The notes below the pieces were generated by a model. It was not told the origin of the DNA. It worked only from the letters and a program-made list of their open reading frames with translations, and did no database searches. This document shows positions 44,580-54,129 of a stretch of 64,000 bases of DNA, piece after piece. A program made the translations under genes and the position numbers. The DNA lies in assembly GCF_019753045.1 (NCBI RefSeq), contig NZ_JAIELN010000019.1, forward strand, positions 22,556 to 86,555, given 5' to 3'. This stretch comes from Hyphomicrobium sp. Its GTDB lineage: Bacteria > Pseudomonadota > Alphaproteobacteria > Rhizobiales > Hyphomicrobiaceae. Each line of letters starts with the position of its first letter. Position 1 is the first letter of the stretch.

Positions 44580-45233
44580 CTAAGCGCGCACCGCGACGTT
44601 GACGGTCTTTGCGGGGCCGGAGCTGGCGCCGGAGAGGTCCGTTACCTGGACGTTGAACCGGGCTTTCTGAGCGTCCGAGCCGTCGTGCGCGAAATAGACG
44701 ATGCCCTTCTCGAGGTCGGCTTGGGAGAAGGAGCTGACCGGAAGCTTCGGGTTGCTCGAAAGCGCCAGATAGCCGCCGGCGGCGTTCGAGATTTGAAAAT
44801 GCAGATCCTCGGGCTTGTCGTCCGGATCGAGGGCGTTGAGGTCGGCCGTCGTGATGCGGACCGCGCCGCCCTTCGGAACGGTGAGATCCAGGTCGCCGCC
44901 GATCGTCGGGGGAATGTTGCGCACGTGTGCGGATAGCTCGCCGCCCTCTTCCATCGACAGGCGGCCGTATTTGATTTTTCCGGCGGCGTGGCCGGTGCTC
45001 TTGATCTGGATGAGTTGCTGAACCCGCACATCGCCTTGGATGTGCCCGCGGATTTCGGCGGTGTCGGAATTGACGGTACCGAAGAGCTGGCCGCCTTCCT
45101 GGACGATAACTTCGGAGGCGGAAACCTTGCCCTCGACGTAGCCCCAGATTTCGACCTTCTGGCCGCCGCTCTTGACCTCACCCTTGAGGACGGCGCCCTC
45201 GCCGATGATCAGCACACCACGACTATCGGCCAT
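44580..45233 (-). CDS. Bactofilin with C-terminal cadherin-like domain
   Basis: Residues 5-105 form a bactofilin beta-helix (LIIGEGAVLKGEV, WGYVEGKVSASE, IRGHIQGDVRV, KIKYGRLSMEEGGEL), a family of polymer-forming cytoskeletal proteins that place peptidoglycan or stalk enzymes. Residues 113-216 look like a cadherin_3/CSPG-repeat beta-sandwich: VPKGGAVRITTADLNALDPDD, LALSSN, SFSQADLEKGIVYFAHDGSD and a last strand. This combination is unusual because such repeats are mostly extracellular while bactofilins are cytoplasmic. The ATG at 45233 has GGGGG 7 nt upstream. The frame is open far upstream and a GTG start cannot be excluded. It lies between the Do protease and rarA. Confidence 0.85.
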   Translation of the reverse strand: MADSRGVLIIGEGAVLKGEVKSGGQKVEIWGYVEGKVSASEVIVQEGGQLFGTVNSDTAEIRGHIQGDVRVQQLIQIKSTGHAAGKIKYGRLSMEEGGELSAHVRNIPPTIGGDLDLTVPKGGAVRITTADLNALDPDDKPEDLHFQISNAAGGYLALSSNPKLPVSSFSQADLEKGIVYFAHDGSDAQKARFNVQVTDLSGASSGPAKTVNVAVRA

Positions 45234-45390
45234 CGGCGAACCCCCGTTACGCGAACTACCATCTATCGCGGCACCGCCGCTCGACGCACCGTCGGCTATG
45301 AATTTGTCAGCTTGTCGACGGACCGGGCTGTCGGACGCCGACACGGTTAACGGCACCTTATCGTGACGAGGATTCAGCCCGGGACCTGTT

Positions 45391-46824
45391 TCAGCCAGGC
45401 ACTTGGAGCTGCAGCACGCGCTCGCCGCGTTTGACCGAGATCTGCCATAGCCGTTTGCGGGTCGAGAGGGCCTTTTCCGCGTCTTCGACGTTGGCGATCT
45501 GATCGGCACCGATTGCGGCGATGATATCGCCCGGCTTGAAGCCGAACGTCTGGGCCGTCGATCCATCGCGCACGGAGGTGACAACAACCCCCTCCGACTG
45601 GTCCAGCCCAAGTTCATCGGCGACCGACGGGAGGATGTTCGAAATTCTCGCGCCATCGAGCGGATGGTTGCCCGACAGGTTTTTCGCATCGTCCTTGCCG
45701 GGCTTCGGCGCGCCGACGAGCCGCAGATTGATATCGACCGGCTTGTTGCTGCGGAGGACGGTCAGGCGCGCGCTCTGACCGATGCCTTTCGTGGTGAGGC
45801 GATAGTAGACACCGCGCGCGTCGATGACTTCGACGCCATCAACGGCGATGATAACGTCGCCCGCTTCCAGGCCGGCGTCCGCTGCAGGGCCCTTATCATA
45901 AAGGCGGGTCACGACGGCGCCGGAAACACGGTTGAGACCAAGGCCCTGGGCAATGTCGTGGGACATGGCCTCGAGCTTGGCACCGATCCATGGTCTTTCG
46001 ACTTTCCGGCCTCCGGCGGCGCTGTCAGCGTAGAGGCGTACCAAGTTCGACGGGATCGCGAAGCCGATGCCGACGGAGCCCCCCGATTGCGAATAGATCA
46101 TCGTATTGATGCCGACGAGGCGGCCCGACATATCGACGAGCGCTCCACCCGAGTTGCCGGGGTTGATGGCGGCGTCGGTCTGAATGAAGACTTGGCTATC
46201 GGATTGTCCAACCTCGGAGCGCGACAAAGCCGAGACGATGCCGCTCGTCACAGTCTGGCCGACGCCGAACGGGTTGCCGATCGCCAGGACGAGATCGCCG
46301 ACCTCGAGGCTGTCGGAATCGTCGAAGCGAAGATAGGGGAAGCTTCCTTCAGCGCCGTCGATCTTCAGGACGGCAATGTCAGCTTTCTCATCTTGAGCGA
46401 TGACCTTTGCATCGAACTCGCGCTTGTCTGTCAGCGCGACGCGGATGGCCGTGTCACCGCCGCCCTTGATCACGTGGGTATTGGTGACGATCAGGCCGTC
46501 AGGGCTGACGATGACACCGGAGCCGAGCGAACTCATCACCCGTTCCGACGGACGGCCAAGCGCCCTGCCGAAGAACTGACGGAAAAAGGGATCGTTGGCG
46601 AATGGGGAGTCGAACGTCTGGACGCGGGTTCGGACATAGACGTTGACGACCGCGGGCGCTGCTTTTTTCACGATCGGTGAAAATGAATACTGCGCGGCTT
46701 CACGCGAGGGCGGCGGCACTTTCTCCTGGGCAAACGAGACCTCGGCCGGACTGAAAAGCTTCGGCGCAACGCTCAGGCCCAAGATGGCGGCGGCGCAAAC
46801 CAGAACGACGTTTTTCATGGTCAT
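45391..46824 (-). CDS. Do/DegQ-type periplasmic serine protease
   Basis: A HtrA-family protease-chaperone that degrades misfolded envelope proteins. From the ATG at 46824 (GGAAGA 8 nt upstream) it has 477 aa with a signal peptide (KNVVLVCAAAILGLSVAP core), a trypsin-like domain with catalytic H117 (NTHVI), D149 (KADIAVL) and S225 (GNSGG), then two PDZ domains (about 270-375 and 390-475; GLEAGDVI and GFKPGDII). A codon at 46860 would add 12 residues. It is 157 nt upstream of the bactofilin gene on the same strand. It belongs to the conserved run near rplQ. The exact paralogue (DegP, DegQ or DegS) is not assignable. Confidence 0.95.
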   Translation of the reverse strand: MTMKNVVLVCAAAILGLSVAPKLFSPAEVSFAQEKVPPPSREAAQYSFSPIVKKAAPAVVNVYVRTRVQTFDSPFANDPFFRQFFGRALGRPSERVMSSLGSGVIVSPDGLIVTNTHVIKGGGDTAIRVALTDKREFDAKVIAQDEKADIAVLKIDGAEGSFPYLRFDDSDSLEVGDLVLAIGNPFGVGQTVTSGIVSALSRSEVGQSDSQVFIQTDAAINPGNSGGALVDMSGRLVGINTMIYSQSGGSVGIGFAIPSNLVRLYADSAAGGRKVERPWIGAKLEAMSHDIAQGLGLNRVSGAVVTRLYDKGPAADAGLEAGDVIIAVDGVEVIDARGVYYRLTTKGIGQSARLTVLRSNKPVDINLRLVGAPKPGKDDAKNLSGNHPLDGARISNILPSVADELGLDQSEGVVVTSVRDGSTAQTFGFKPGDIIAAIGADQIANVEDAEKALSTRKRLWQISVKRGERVLQLQVPG

Positions 46825-46918
46825 CGATGAGTTCTTCCAGGTGGGAAACGTGGTGGTCAAATATCGCGCGGCCCTGATCTAGTCCAATCAGCCGGGAGAA
46901 ATATGTCCAGGAGCCCGG

Positions 46919-47947
46919 TTAGATCAACCTGAGCTCTCGTAATGATCGGATCGCGGCCGTTGCGGCGTCGTCCGCAGGTCGCAGGTCGAGGCCAAGGCCC
47001 TTCTTTGCATTTTCGTTGCTATAAGCCTTTTGCTCGCCGAGCTCGGGCAGAACTGTTCGCATCCTTTTGTCGACGGTGGCTAGTGCCCGCACGGCGAAAT
47101 CGGGAAGCTCGAACTTTGGGACCTTGGAGGCGAGATCCGGCAACTCGCGCGCCACGATCCGGCCGAGCCCATAGAGGCTTACCTGCCCTTCTCCGATCAG
47201 ATAGCGGTTGCCCTCCGCATCCGGCACAAGTGCGCCTTTGACGTGCGCTGCGGCCACATCCCGCACGTCGGCGACCGGGAAACTGATCCTCGGGACGGCC
47301 GGATAAACGCCGCGCGCCATGACGCGATAAAGCTCGTGCGATGTCGATAGGTCGCCGTCGAGCGCGGGCCCCTGCACGAAGCTTGGATTGATGACGACGA
47401 GGCCGGGAGCGCCAGGCTCCGACTCGGAGAAATCCCAAGCCGCTTTTTCGGCGATCGTCTTCGACTTTATGTAGGGGGTCAGATCGCGGCGCGTTTCATC
47501 CGTGACGTCGGCTTCCGAATAGACGTGGCCCTTGGGAACGTCACTCGGATAGAAGATCGCGACAGTCGATGAGGTGAGGACCACGCGCCCGACGGCGCCT
47601 CGCGTCGCGGCCTTCAACACGCGCAAGGTTCCATCGACTGCAGGTCGGATCACCTCTTCGGGATCGGTCGGCTGGGCGATCGGAAACGGCGACGCCGTAT
47701 GAACGACGATTTGGCTGCCGGCGACGGCTTCATCCCATCCGCCGTCACCCGAAAGATCGGCAACGATAAATGATACCTTCTCAGGGTCGCAGCCGAGCTT
47801 GACGACCGCGCGGCGGACTTCGTCCGCCTTATCCATGCTTCGGAGCGTTCCCCGGACCGCGAAGCCGCGCCGCAGGAATTCGGCGATCGTATATTTGGCG
47901 ATGAGGCCGCTCGCGCCGGTGACGACGACCGGAGGATTTGTTGCCAT
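46919..47947 (-). CDS. NAD-dependent epimerase/dehydratase (dihydroflavonol reductase-like)
   Basis: An extended SDR of 342 aa. The cofactor motif TGASGLIAKY is at residues 10-19, with arginine after the second strand (RGTLRS) suggesting NADP. The active-site part includes VLTSSTVAIFYP and the catalytic YIKSK (Tyr and Lys four apart). It most resembles the dihydroflavonol 4-reductase/cinnamoyl-CoA reductase/aldehyde reductase group; bacterial members act on varied carbonyls, and the substrate here is unknown. The ATG at 47947 (MATNPPVVVTG) is preferred to a GTG at 47959. It is transcribed alone upstream of the Do protease gene, separated from rplQ by a strong terminator. Confidence 0.9.
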   Translation of the reverse strand: MATNPPVVVTGASGLIAKYTIAEFLRRGFAVRGTLRSMDKADEVRRAVVKLGCDPEKVSFIVADLSGDGGWDEAVAGSQIVVHTASPFPIAQPTDPEEVIRPAVDGTLRVLKAATRGAVGRVVLTSSTVAIFYPSDVPKGHVYSEADVTDETRRDLTPYIKSKTIAEKAAWDFSESEPGAPGLVVINPSFVQGPALDGDLSTSHELYRVMARGVYPAVPRISFPVADVRDVAAAHVKGALVPDAEGNRYLIGEGQVSLYGLGRIVARELPDLASKVPKFELPDFAVRALATVDKRMRTVLPELGEQKAYSNENAKKGLGLDLRPADDAATAAIRSLRELRLI

Positions 47948-48284
47948 TCCGCAAGACACCTATCGGCCGCCGGTGCGCCCCTCGCGCTCCGATCTATCGG
48001 ATAATGTTGCAGAATGCGGCCGGATGGCAAGCGCAACAAAATGGCCGTGGAATCTCGGTTTCAGGCGCTGTTCTGCCCGGGCCGCAACCCCGGCGGGCGC
48101 GCGTCACACGCCTGCAACAACAGGGGTCTTAGTGTGCGCCCCAGCTGAAGAGGGCACATCGTTGCGCGCATCGCCTGCAGACTAAATCCCGCGCCTGCGA
48201 TCCGATCGCGCCAGAGCCCTCAAAGCGAAACCCCGGCGCTTTAGGGCGCCGGGGTTTTTAAAACTGTGTAATCTCTTACGAAGC
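47948..48284. other. Intergenic region between epimerase gene and rplQ
   Basis: This 337-bp stretch holds the terminator of the ribosomal superoperon (48230-48259) and, to its left, the promoter region of the epimerase gene. I see no further gene, RNA or operator in it. Confidence 0.55.
48230..48259 (-). terminator. Terminator closing the tuf-S10-spc-alpha superoperon
   Basis: ACCCCGGCGC and GCGCCGGGGT form a perfect 10-bp stem with a 6-nt loop, 25 nt after the rplQ stop. On the minus strand the tail is TTCGCTTT, a broken U-tract; on the plus strand it is TTTTTAAAA, a better one, so it may also stop antisense transcription entering rplQ. Confidence 0.85.
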
Positions 48285-48713
48285 TCAGTTCGAAGCGGCC
48301 TGCTCGGCGAGCATCGCTTCGTGACGGGCCTTGTCTTCGGCGCCCTTCACGCTCTCGTCGCGATCGACGAGTTCGATGACGGCGCGAGGTGAGTTGTCAC
48401 CGTAACGGAAACCGGCCTTCAGCACGCGCGTATAACCGCCGTTGCGGGTCTTGTAGCGCGGTCCGAGAACGTCGAAGAGCTTCTTGACCATGTCTTCATC
48501 GCGGAGGCGGGCAATTGCCAAGCGGCGCGAGTTCAAGTCGCCGCGCTTCGCGAGCGTGATGTACTTGTCGACGACGCGCTTCAGGTCTTTCGCCTTCGGC
48601 AGCGTGGTGACGATCTGCTCGTGCTTGATCAGAGCTGCGGCCATGTTCGAGAACATTGCCTGACGGTGACCGACGTGACGGCCAAAGCGGCGGCCAAGCT
48701 TCTTGTGTCGCAT
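48285..48713 (-). CDS. rplQ: 50S ribosomal protein L17
   Basis: L17 lines the polypeptide exit side of the 50S subunit. The 142-aa protein opens with the conserved [12 protein letters not shown] and contains [20 protein letters not shown] and the [16 protein letters not shown] motif. The C-terminal 20 residues ([19 protein letters not shown]) are a typical alphaproteobacterial helical tail. It is the last gene of the superoperon, but is unusually far from rpoA: 342 nt, most of them a 56-bp tandem repeat. Confidence 0.98.
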   Translation of the reverse strand: MRHKKLGRRFGRHVGHRQAMFSNMAAALIKHEQIVTTLPKAKDLKRVVDKYITLAKRGDLNSRRLAIARLRDEDMVKKLFDVLGPRYKTRNGGYTRVLKAGFRYGDNSPRAVIELVDRDESVKGAEDKARHEAMLAEQAASN

Positions 48714-49055
48714 AGTGTCTTCATCCTTACATTGTTGGCTCGCGGCACACGCCGGAGCTTGTATTGACCGTCGGCTTTCGCCAACCGGTTCGGCGCGGGA
48801 GGTTCTATGGCCTCACCTTCGCCTGTCTTTTTTGTTTGCGCTCGGCGACTCTCGTTCCGAGAGCCGGCCGCCGAGCGCGGCAGTGCGTAATTTGCGCTCG
48901 ATGTCTCTCGTTTCGAGAGCCGGCCGCCGAGCGCGGCAGTGCGTAATTTGCGCTCGATGTCTCTCGTTTCGAGAGTTAGCCGCCGAGCGCGGCAGTGCGT
49001 AGTTTGCGCCCGATGTCTCTCGTTCCGAGAGTTAGCCGCCGGGCGGTAGTGAGTC
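48714..49055. other. Enlarged rpoA-rplQ intergenic region
   Basis: This 342-bp gap inside the alpha operon is filled on its rpoA side by a tandem repeat array (48835-49050). The other 120 bp, next to rplQ, has no repeat and no gene; it contains the rplQ ribosome-binding region. Plus-strand frames of 60-99 codons over the repeat are repeat artefacts. Confidence 0.8.
48835..49050. repeat. 56-bp tandem repeat, nearly four copies
   Basis: The unit begins CTCTCGTTTCGAGAG and recurs at 48849, 48905, 48961 and 49017, exactly 56 bp apart. Copies 1 and 2 differ by one base; copy 3 by a few; copy 4 is partial and degenerate and ends just before the rpoA stop codon. A further 14-bp partial unit starts at 48835. 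Each unit has two self-complementary parts: CTCTCG/CGAGAG with a 3-nt loop and a GCCGC/GCGGC stem. Units have no unique spacers, so this is not a CRISPR array. The whole array is transcribed between rpoA and rplQ. Confidence 0.95.
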
Positions 49056-50078
49056 TTAGTACTGATCTTCGAAGCGCTTCGCCAGCTCGTCGATGTTGTC
49101 CGGCGGCCAGTTCGGCACTTCCATGCCGAGGTGAAGACCCATCGTCGCCAGGACTTCCTTGATCTCGTTCAGCGACTTCCGGCCGAAGTTCGGCGTGCGA
49201 AGCATTTCGGCTTCGGTCTTCTGAATGAGATCGCCGATGTAGACGATGTTGTCGTTCTTCAGGCAGTTCGCAGAACGAACCGAAAGCTCGAGCTCGTCGA
49301 CCTTCTTGAGGAGCGCGGCGTTGAATGCGAGCTCCGGATGACGCTGCTCTTCCTGGGCCTTCTTCGGTTCTTCGAAGTTGATGAAGACAGCGAGCTGATC
49401 CTGGAGGATGCGGGCTGCGAGAGCGACTGCGTCCTCAGGACGGATCGAGCCATCCGTTTCGACGACCATCGTCAGCTTATCGTAGTCGAGGATCTGACCT
49501 TCGCGAGTGTTCTCGACCTTGTAGGAAACCTTCTTGACCGGCGAATAAAGGCTGTCGACCGGGATCAGGCCGATCGGCGCGTCCTCGGGACGGTTGCGGT
49601 CAGAGGCAACGTAACCCTTGCCGATGTCGGACGTGAACTCCATGCGGATCGCTGCGCCCTGGTCGAGGTGGCAGATCACGTGCTCGGGGTTCAGCACTTC
49701 AACTTCGGACGATGCTTCGATGTCGCCTGCCGTGACGGGGCCTGCACCTTCCTTCTTCAGCACCATACGCTTCACGCCTTCCGAATGGATGCGGAGCGCA
49801 ATTTCCTTGATGTTGAGGATGATGTTCGTCACGTCCTCGCGGACGCCCGGAACGGACGAGAACTCATGCAGCACGCCGTCAATCTGCACGGTCTTGATAG
49901 CGGCGCCCTGAAGCGACGACAGCAGCACGCGGCGCAGCGCGTTTCCGAGCGTCATGCCGAAGCCGCGCTCAAGGGGTTCTGCTACGACGGTCGCGATGCG
50001 CGAGCGGTCGCGGCCGGACTGAATTTCAAGCTTCGACGGCTTGATCAGATCTTGCCAGTTCTTCTGGAGAACGTTCAC
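49056..50078 (-). CDS. rpoA: RNA polymerase alpha subunit
   Basis: The alpha dimer starts RNA polymerase assembly and contacts activators and UP elements. The 340-aa protein has the N-terminal assembly domain (about 1-235, with [22 protein letters not shown]) and the C-terminal DNA-binding domain (about 255-320, with [13 protein letters not shown] and [13 protein letters not shown]). The start codon is GTG at 50078, with GAGG 6 nt upstream. It lies 114 nt after rpsK. Its stop is immediately followed, in the mRNA sense, by the tandem repeat array. Confidence 0.98.
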   Translation of the reverse strand: MNVLQKNWQDLIKPSKLEIQSGRDRSRIATVVAEPLERGFGMTLGNALRRVLLSSLQGAAIKTVQIDGVLHEFSSVPGVREDVTNIILNIKEIALRIHSEGVKRMVLKKEGAGPVTAGDIEASSEVEVLNPEHVICHLDQGAAIRMEFTSDIGKGYVASDRNRPEDAPIGLIPVDSLYSPVKKVSYKVENTREGQILDYDKLTMVVETDGSIRPEDAVALAARILQDQLAVFINFEEPKKAQEEQRHPELAFNAALLKKVDELELSVRSANCLKNDNIVYIGDLIQKTEAEMLRTPNFGRKSLNEIKEVLATMGLHLGMEVPNWPPDNIDELAKRFEDQY

Positions 50079-50192
50079 GAGAAACCTCGTTAGTTTTGCG
50101 CGGACGGGGGAGCGGGCCGCGGAATCTCTTGGCGGTACTTACATTCACAAGTGGCAGCGCGCCGAGCGGTCCCGGCGCGCGTAAAATCTCGT

Positions 50193-50594
50193 TTAGACGC
50201 GGCGGCGCTTGCGCGGGCGGCAGCCGTTGTGCGGGATCGGCGTCACGTCGCGGATCGAAGTGATCTGGAAGCCGACAGCCTGGAGCGCGCGGAGAGCCGA
50301 TTCACGACCCGAACCCGGACCGCAAACCTCGACCTCGAGCACCTTCATGCCGTGCTCCTGGGCCTTCTTGCCGGCATCTTCGGCGGCCATCTGCGCGGCA
50401 TACGGTGTCGACTTGCGCGAGCCCTTGAAGCCCTTGGTGCCGGAAGACGACCACGCGATCGTGTTGCCCTGGGCGTCCGTGATGGTGATCATCGTGTTGT
50501 TGAACGACGCGTTGACGTGTGCGACGCCCGACGTGATGTTCTTCTTCTCGCGCTTCTTAACTTTGCCGCGTGCTGCCGCTGCTTCCTTGGCCAT
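50193..50594 (-). CDS. rpsK: 30S ribosomal protein S11
   Basis: S11 sits in the 30S platform and contacts mRNA at the Shine-Dalgarno region. The 133-aa protein begins with a short basic tail ([19 protein letters not shown]) followed by [18 protein letters not shown], the [19 protein letters not shown] motif and the C-terminal [15 protein letters not shown], all standard. It is 88 nt after rpsM and 114 nt before rpoA, both wider gaps than in enterobacteria but common in this class. Confidence 0.98.
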   Translation of the reverse strand: MAKEAAAARGKVKKREKKNITSGVAHVNASFNNTMITITDAQGNTIAWSSSGTKGFKGSRKSTPYAAQMAAEDAGKKAQEHGMKVLEVEVCGPGSGRESALRALQAVGFQITSIRDVTPIPHNGCRPRKRRRV

Positions 50595-50682
50595 TACCGT
50601 CGTTGCTCCATGCCTCGTTCAAGCAGAGGCGTAAATCGTTGCGCGCGCCAGATGGCGTGCATGAAATCCTTTAAGTGACGAA

Positions 50683-51060
50683 CTACTTCGTCGCCTTCTT
50701 CTTGCCTGCAATCGGAACAGCCTTGCCCTTGCGGGTGCGGGCGTTCGTGTGGGTGCGCTGACCGCGTACGGGCAGGCCCTTGCGGTGACGAAGACCGCGG
50801 TAGCAACCGAGGTCCATCAGACGCTTGATGTTCGTCTGGACTTCGCGGCGAAGGTCGCCTTCGACCGTGTAATCGCGGTCGATCGTTTCACGGATCTGCA
50901 GGACCTCGGCGTCGGTCAGCTGGCTGACGCGGCGATCGGCTGGAATGCTGCACTTCTCGCAAATCTCTTTCGAGAATTTCGGGCCAATGCCGTGGATGTA
51001 ACGAAGCGCGATCTCGACGCGCTTACCCGTTGGAATGTTGACGCCTGCGATGCGGGCCAC
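50683..51060 (-). CDS. rpsM: 30S ribosomal protein S13
   Basis: S13 is in the head of the 30S subunit and bridges to the 50S subunit and P-site tRNA. The 125-aa product has [19 protein letters not shown] at its start, the H2TH-like [18 protein letters not shown] and the C-terminal [21 protein letters not shown]. The start is a GTG at 51060 with AGGAGA 7 nt upstream. It follows adk with a 187-nt gap; rpmJ is not present between secY and rpsM. Confidence 0.98.
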   Translation of the reverse strand: MARIAGVNIPTGKRVEIALRYIHGIGPKFSKEICEKCSIPADRRVSQLTDAEVLQIRETIDRDYTVEGDLRREVQTNIKRLMDLGCYRGLRHRKGLPVRGQRTHTNARTRKGKAVPIAGKKKATK

Positions 51061-51247
51061 TTCAGTCTCCTGCCTTTAAATCTCGAGCCGATTAACGATG
51101 CTGTTTTTGACGAATTCTCAAGTGCAAATAGGCGCAACGACCGCAGTACCGGGGTTTCGTGCCCTGGTCCGGATCAAGTTGAGCCCTAAAAGAAAGTTGT
51201 GTCTTCTACCTCGGGTCATCCCTTCCGTCAATCCGTGCTTCTTTGTG

Positions 51248-51841
51248 TCACGCATGCTGGAATTGGTTCAAAACTTCGCCGATCTGGCGGCTGACGTCGG
51301 CGATCGGCGCCATGCCGTCCACCGATTTCAGCAGCCGATGAGCATAATAGAAGCCGATCAGCGGCGCCGTTTCGCGATAGTAGGCAATCAGGCGCGTTTT
51401 TAGGGCTTCAGCGTTGTCGTCGGCACGGACGGTGCCGCCGGCCGCGATCGTCTCCCGGGCGCGACATTCTATCCGCTCGACGAGCTTGGTATCGTCAACC
51501 TTGAGCTCGATGACGCAATCGATGTGGCGGCCCTTGGATTTCAAGAGGTCGTCGAGCGCGTCGGCCTGGGCCAGCGTGCGCGGAAATCCGTCGAGAATGA
51601 ACCCCTTGGCGCAATCAGGCTCGGAAATCCGGTCGGCGATGATGCCGATGACGATCTCGTCGCTGACGAGGCCGCCTTCGGCCATGATCTTCTTCGCCTT
51701 GAGGCCGACCGGCGAGCCCGCCTTAACAGCGGCGCGCAACATGTCGCCGGTTGAGAGCTGCGGCAGTCCGAGGCGCTCGGAGATCAGCTGAGACTGTGTA
51801 CCCTTGCCCGCCCCCGGCGGTCCAAGCAGCATCAGGATCAT
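51248..51841 (-). CDS. adk: Adenylate kinase
   Basis: Adk converts ATP and AMP to two ADP. The 197-aa protein has the P-loop [10 protein letters not shown] at residues 7-16, the AMP-binding LSTGDMLR and [12 protein letters not shown], and a short lid ([18 protein letters not shown]), so it is the short-lid, zinc-free variant. Its start ATG overlaps the secY stop codon as ATGA, giving tight translational coupling. This secY-adk position within the spc operon is conserved in many bacteria. Confidence 0.97.
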   Translation of the reverse strand: MILMLLGPPGAGKGTQSQLISERLGLPQLSTGDMLRAAVKAGSPVGLKAKKIMAEGGLVSDEIVIGIIADRISEPDCAKGFILDGFPRTLAQADALDDLLKSKGRHIDCVIELKVDDTKLVERIECRARETIAAGGTVRADDNAEALKTRLIAYYRETAPLIGFYYAHRLLKSVDGMAPIADVSRQIGEVLNQFQHA

Positions 51842-53181
51842 CGACGCGCTCCGCGAAGCTTAGCCTTCTTGATCAAGCCCTCATACTGCTGAGCGATGAG
51901 GTGGCTTTGGACCTGGGCGACCGTGTCCATCGTAACGCTGACGGCGATGAGGAGCGAGGTGCCGCCGAAGTAGAGCGGAATACCGGCATACGACGTCAAG
52001 ATCTCGGGCAGTACGCAGACCGCGGCCAGGTAGAGAGCGCCGACGACCGTGATGCGGGTCAAGACATAGTCGATGTATTCGGCCGTCTTTTCGCCGGGGC
52101 GGATACCGGGAAGGAAGCCGCCGTACTTGCGAAGGTTATCCGCCGTCTCCTTGGGGTTGATCACAACCGCCGTGTAGAAGAACGCGAAGAACAGGATCAA
52201 CAGCGCGTAGACGAGCATGTGGAGCGGCTGGCCGCTGCCAAGAGCTGCAACCGCTTCGTTGAGCCATTCCGGACCCTGACCCGCCGTGAACTGCGCGACC
52301 GTGATCGGCAGAAGCAGAAGCGAAGAGGCGAAGATCGGCGGAATAACGCCCGAGGAATTGAGCTTCAGCGGCAGATGCGAAGCTTCGCCCTGGAACATCT
52401 TGTTCCCGACTTGTCGCTTCGGATACTGGACCAACAGACGTCTTTGAGCGCGTTCGAAGAACACGATCGCGGCGACGACGGCCAGAGCCAACGCCAGGAA
52501 GAACACGAGAATTCCGGGCGAGATCGAGCCGGTGCGCGACAGCTCAAAGAGATGTACCAACGCTCCGGGAAGTCCCGCGACGATGCCTGCGAAGATGATC
52601 AGCGATGTGCCGTTACCGACGCCACGCTGCGTGATCTGCTCGCCGAGCCACATCAGGAAAACGGTGCCGCCGACAAGAGTGATGACCGTCGTCAGGCGGA
52701 AGAACATGCCCGGTTCCAGGACCACGGCGCCGGCCGCGTTTCGCGAACCTTCGAGGCCGACGGCGATGCCATAAGCCTGGAGCGCCGCGAGAATGACCGT
52801 CAGATACCGCGTGTACTGGTTGATCTGCTTACGGCCCGCTTCGCCTTCCTTCTTCAAAGCTTCGAGCTTCGGCGAGATCGAGCTCATCAACTGCATGATG
52901 ATCGACGCCGAGATGTACGGCATGATGTTCAGCGCGAAAATCGCCAGACGCTCGAGTGCGCCGCCCGAGAACATGTTGAACATGCCCAGGATGCCGCCAG
53001 CCTGCGACTTGAACGTTTCGGCGAATGCAGCGGGATTGATGCCCGGCAGCGGAATGAACGTGCCGAGGCGGAAAACGATCAATGCGCCAAGCGTGAACCA
53101 CAGGCGCCGCTTCAAATCCTCCGCCTTCGCGAAGGCGCTGAAGTTCAGATTGGAAGCAAGCTGCTCGGCAGCGGAAACCAT
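51838..53181 (-). CDS. secY: Protein translocase subunit SecY
   Basis: SecY is the channel of the Sec translocon in the inner membrane. The 447-aa protein has ten membrane helices; the signature [13 protein letters not shown] is early (first periplasmic region), SASIIMQLM in helix 2, [12 protein letters not shown] in helix 4/5 and the cytoplasmic loop [22 protein letters not shown] and the last helix follow. It starts at the ATG at 53181, 135 nt after rplO, and ends overlapping adk. Confidence 0.98.
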   Translation of the reverse strand: MVSAAEQLASNLNFSAFAKAEDLKRRLWFTLGALIVFRLGTFIPLPGINPAAFAETFKSQAGGILGMFNMFSGGALERLAIFALNIMPYISASIIMQLMSSISPKLEALKKEGEAGRKQINQYTRYLTVILAALQAYGIAVGLEGSRNAAGAVVLEPGMFFRLTTVITLVGGTVFLMWLGEQITQRGVGNGTSLIIFAGIVAGLPGALVHLFELSRTGSISPGILVFFLALALAVVAAIVFFERAQRRLLVQYPKRQVGNKMFQGEASHLPLKLNSSGVIPPIFASSLLLLPITVAQFTAGQGPEWLNEAVAALGSGQPLHMLVYALLILFFAFFYTAVVINPKETADNLRKYGGFLPGIRPGEKTAEYIDYVLTRITVVGALYLAAVCVLPEILTSYAGIPLYFGGTSLLIAVSVTMDTVAQVQSHLIAQQYEGLIKKAKLRGARR

Positions 53182-53316
53182 TGGTCTCTTCTCCTAACCG
53201 TTGCGACGACACCAAGGGGCGCTATCGCAACTTGGGCCCGGATTGCGCCGTTTCCAGCGCCTTCCGGCCTCGAACGCGAAATCAGGCGGGTTTCCCCGCC
53301 TCATTGCGCGCTCGTA

Positions 53317-53871
53317 TTATTCTTCCGACTTGGCAGCGCCGGGCTTCTTGCCCTGTGCGGCCTTCTTGGCGGCCGATTTCTTACGCTTTTCCTCGTCCGC
53401 GGCGAGAACCTTGCGCTCGATCAGCGTGACGCTGCCGCCGGCCTTCTCGATCGCTTCCTTAGCCTTTGCAGACGCGTGATTGACGGTGATCGAGATCTTG
53501 GACTTGATCTCGCCGTCGCCGAGGAGGCGAAGGCCGTCTTTTGCACGGCGCACGATGCCAGCCTCGATCAGCGACGCCAGGTCGACAGGCTTGGAGCCAT
53601 CGAGGCGCTTGTCCTCGATTGCCTGCTGCAGCGAGCCGACGTTGATCTCGTTGAAATGCTCAGGGCGCCACTTGTTGAAGCCGCGCTTCGGCAGACGACG
53701 ATGCAAGGGCATCTGACCGCCTTCGAAGCCGCCGATCGCGACGCCTGTACGAGCCGTCTGGCCCTTGCCGCCGCGGCCACCCATCTTGCCCATACCCGAG
53801 CCGATGCCGCGACCGATGCGGACGCGGGTCTTCTTGGCGCCTGGGTTATCTTTAATGCCGTTCAGCCGCAT
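53317..53871 (-). CDS. rplO: 50S ribosomal protein L15 with long basic tail
   Basis: L15 is a late-assembling 50S protein. The start MRLNGIKDNPGAKKTRVRIGRG and the GGFEGGQMPLHRRLPKRGF motif are standard. At 184 aa it is about 25-40 residues longer than usual owing to a C-terminal tail from about residue 145 rich in Lys, Ala and Glu (EEKRKKSAAKKAAQGKKPG). It follows rpmD by 5 nt. Confidence 0.97.
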   Translation of the reverse strand: MRLNGIKDNPGAKKTRVRIGRGIGSGMGKMGGRGGKGQTARTGVAIGGFEGGQMPLHRRLPKRGFNKWRPEHFNEINVGSLQQAIEDKRLDGSKPVDLASLIEAGIVRRAKDGLRLLGDGEIKSKISITVNHASAKAKEAIEKAGGSVTLIERKVLAADEEKRKKSAAKKAAQGKKPGAAKSEE

Positions 53872-53876
53872 GGTGC

Positions 53877-54068
53877 TTATTTCCCTTCTTCGACCTGAAC
53901 GAGATGCTGAACTTTATTCAGCATGCCGCGTACGGCCGGCGTGTCTTCAACCGTTGAGGTGCGACCGAGCTTGTTCAGCCCAAGGCCGATCAGCGTTTCG
54001 GTCTGCCGCTCGGGGCGCCGGTTGGCACTCCGCACCTGCTTCAGCGTGATCGTCTTCTTCGTCGCCAT
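53877..54068 (-). CDS. rpmD: 50S ribosomal protein L30
   Basis: The 63-aa product is normal for bacterial L30. It opens [18 protein letters not shown] and contains the conserved [25 protein letters not shown] segment (in two parts) that binds 23S rRNA. It lies 61 nt after rpsE and 5 nt before rplO in the spc operon. Confidence 0.97.
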   Translation of the reverse strand: MATKKTITLKQVRSANRRPERQTETLIGLGLNKLGRTSTVEDTPAVRGMLNKVQHLVQVEEGK

Positions 54069-54129
54069 ATCGTAACCTCAGGTCCCTTTTTGAAGCGGCA
54101 GGACGAGGCCTGCGCTTCATTTATGTTCT

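Noticed and set aside
48703..49002. Plus-strand repeat-encoded small proteins (60 and 99 codons)
   Set aside because: They exist only because the 56-bp repeat is open in one frame; they run against the operon and have no ribosome-binding site.
48835..49050. Possible CRISPR array
   Set aside because: Units are directly contiguous 56-mers without unique spacers and no cas gene is near.
51751..53898. Plus-strand open frame of 715 codons antisense to secY and rplO
   Set aside because: Antisense to two certain genes and their gap, with biased composition. It is a GC shadow.
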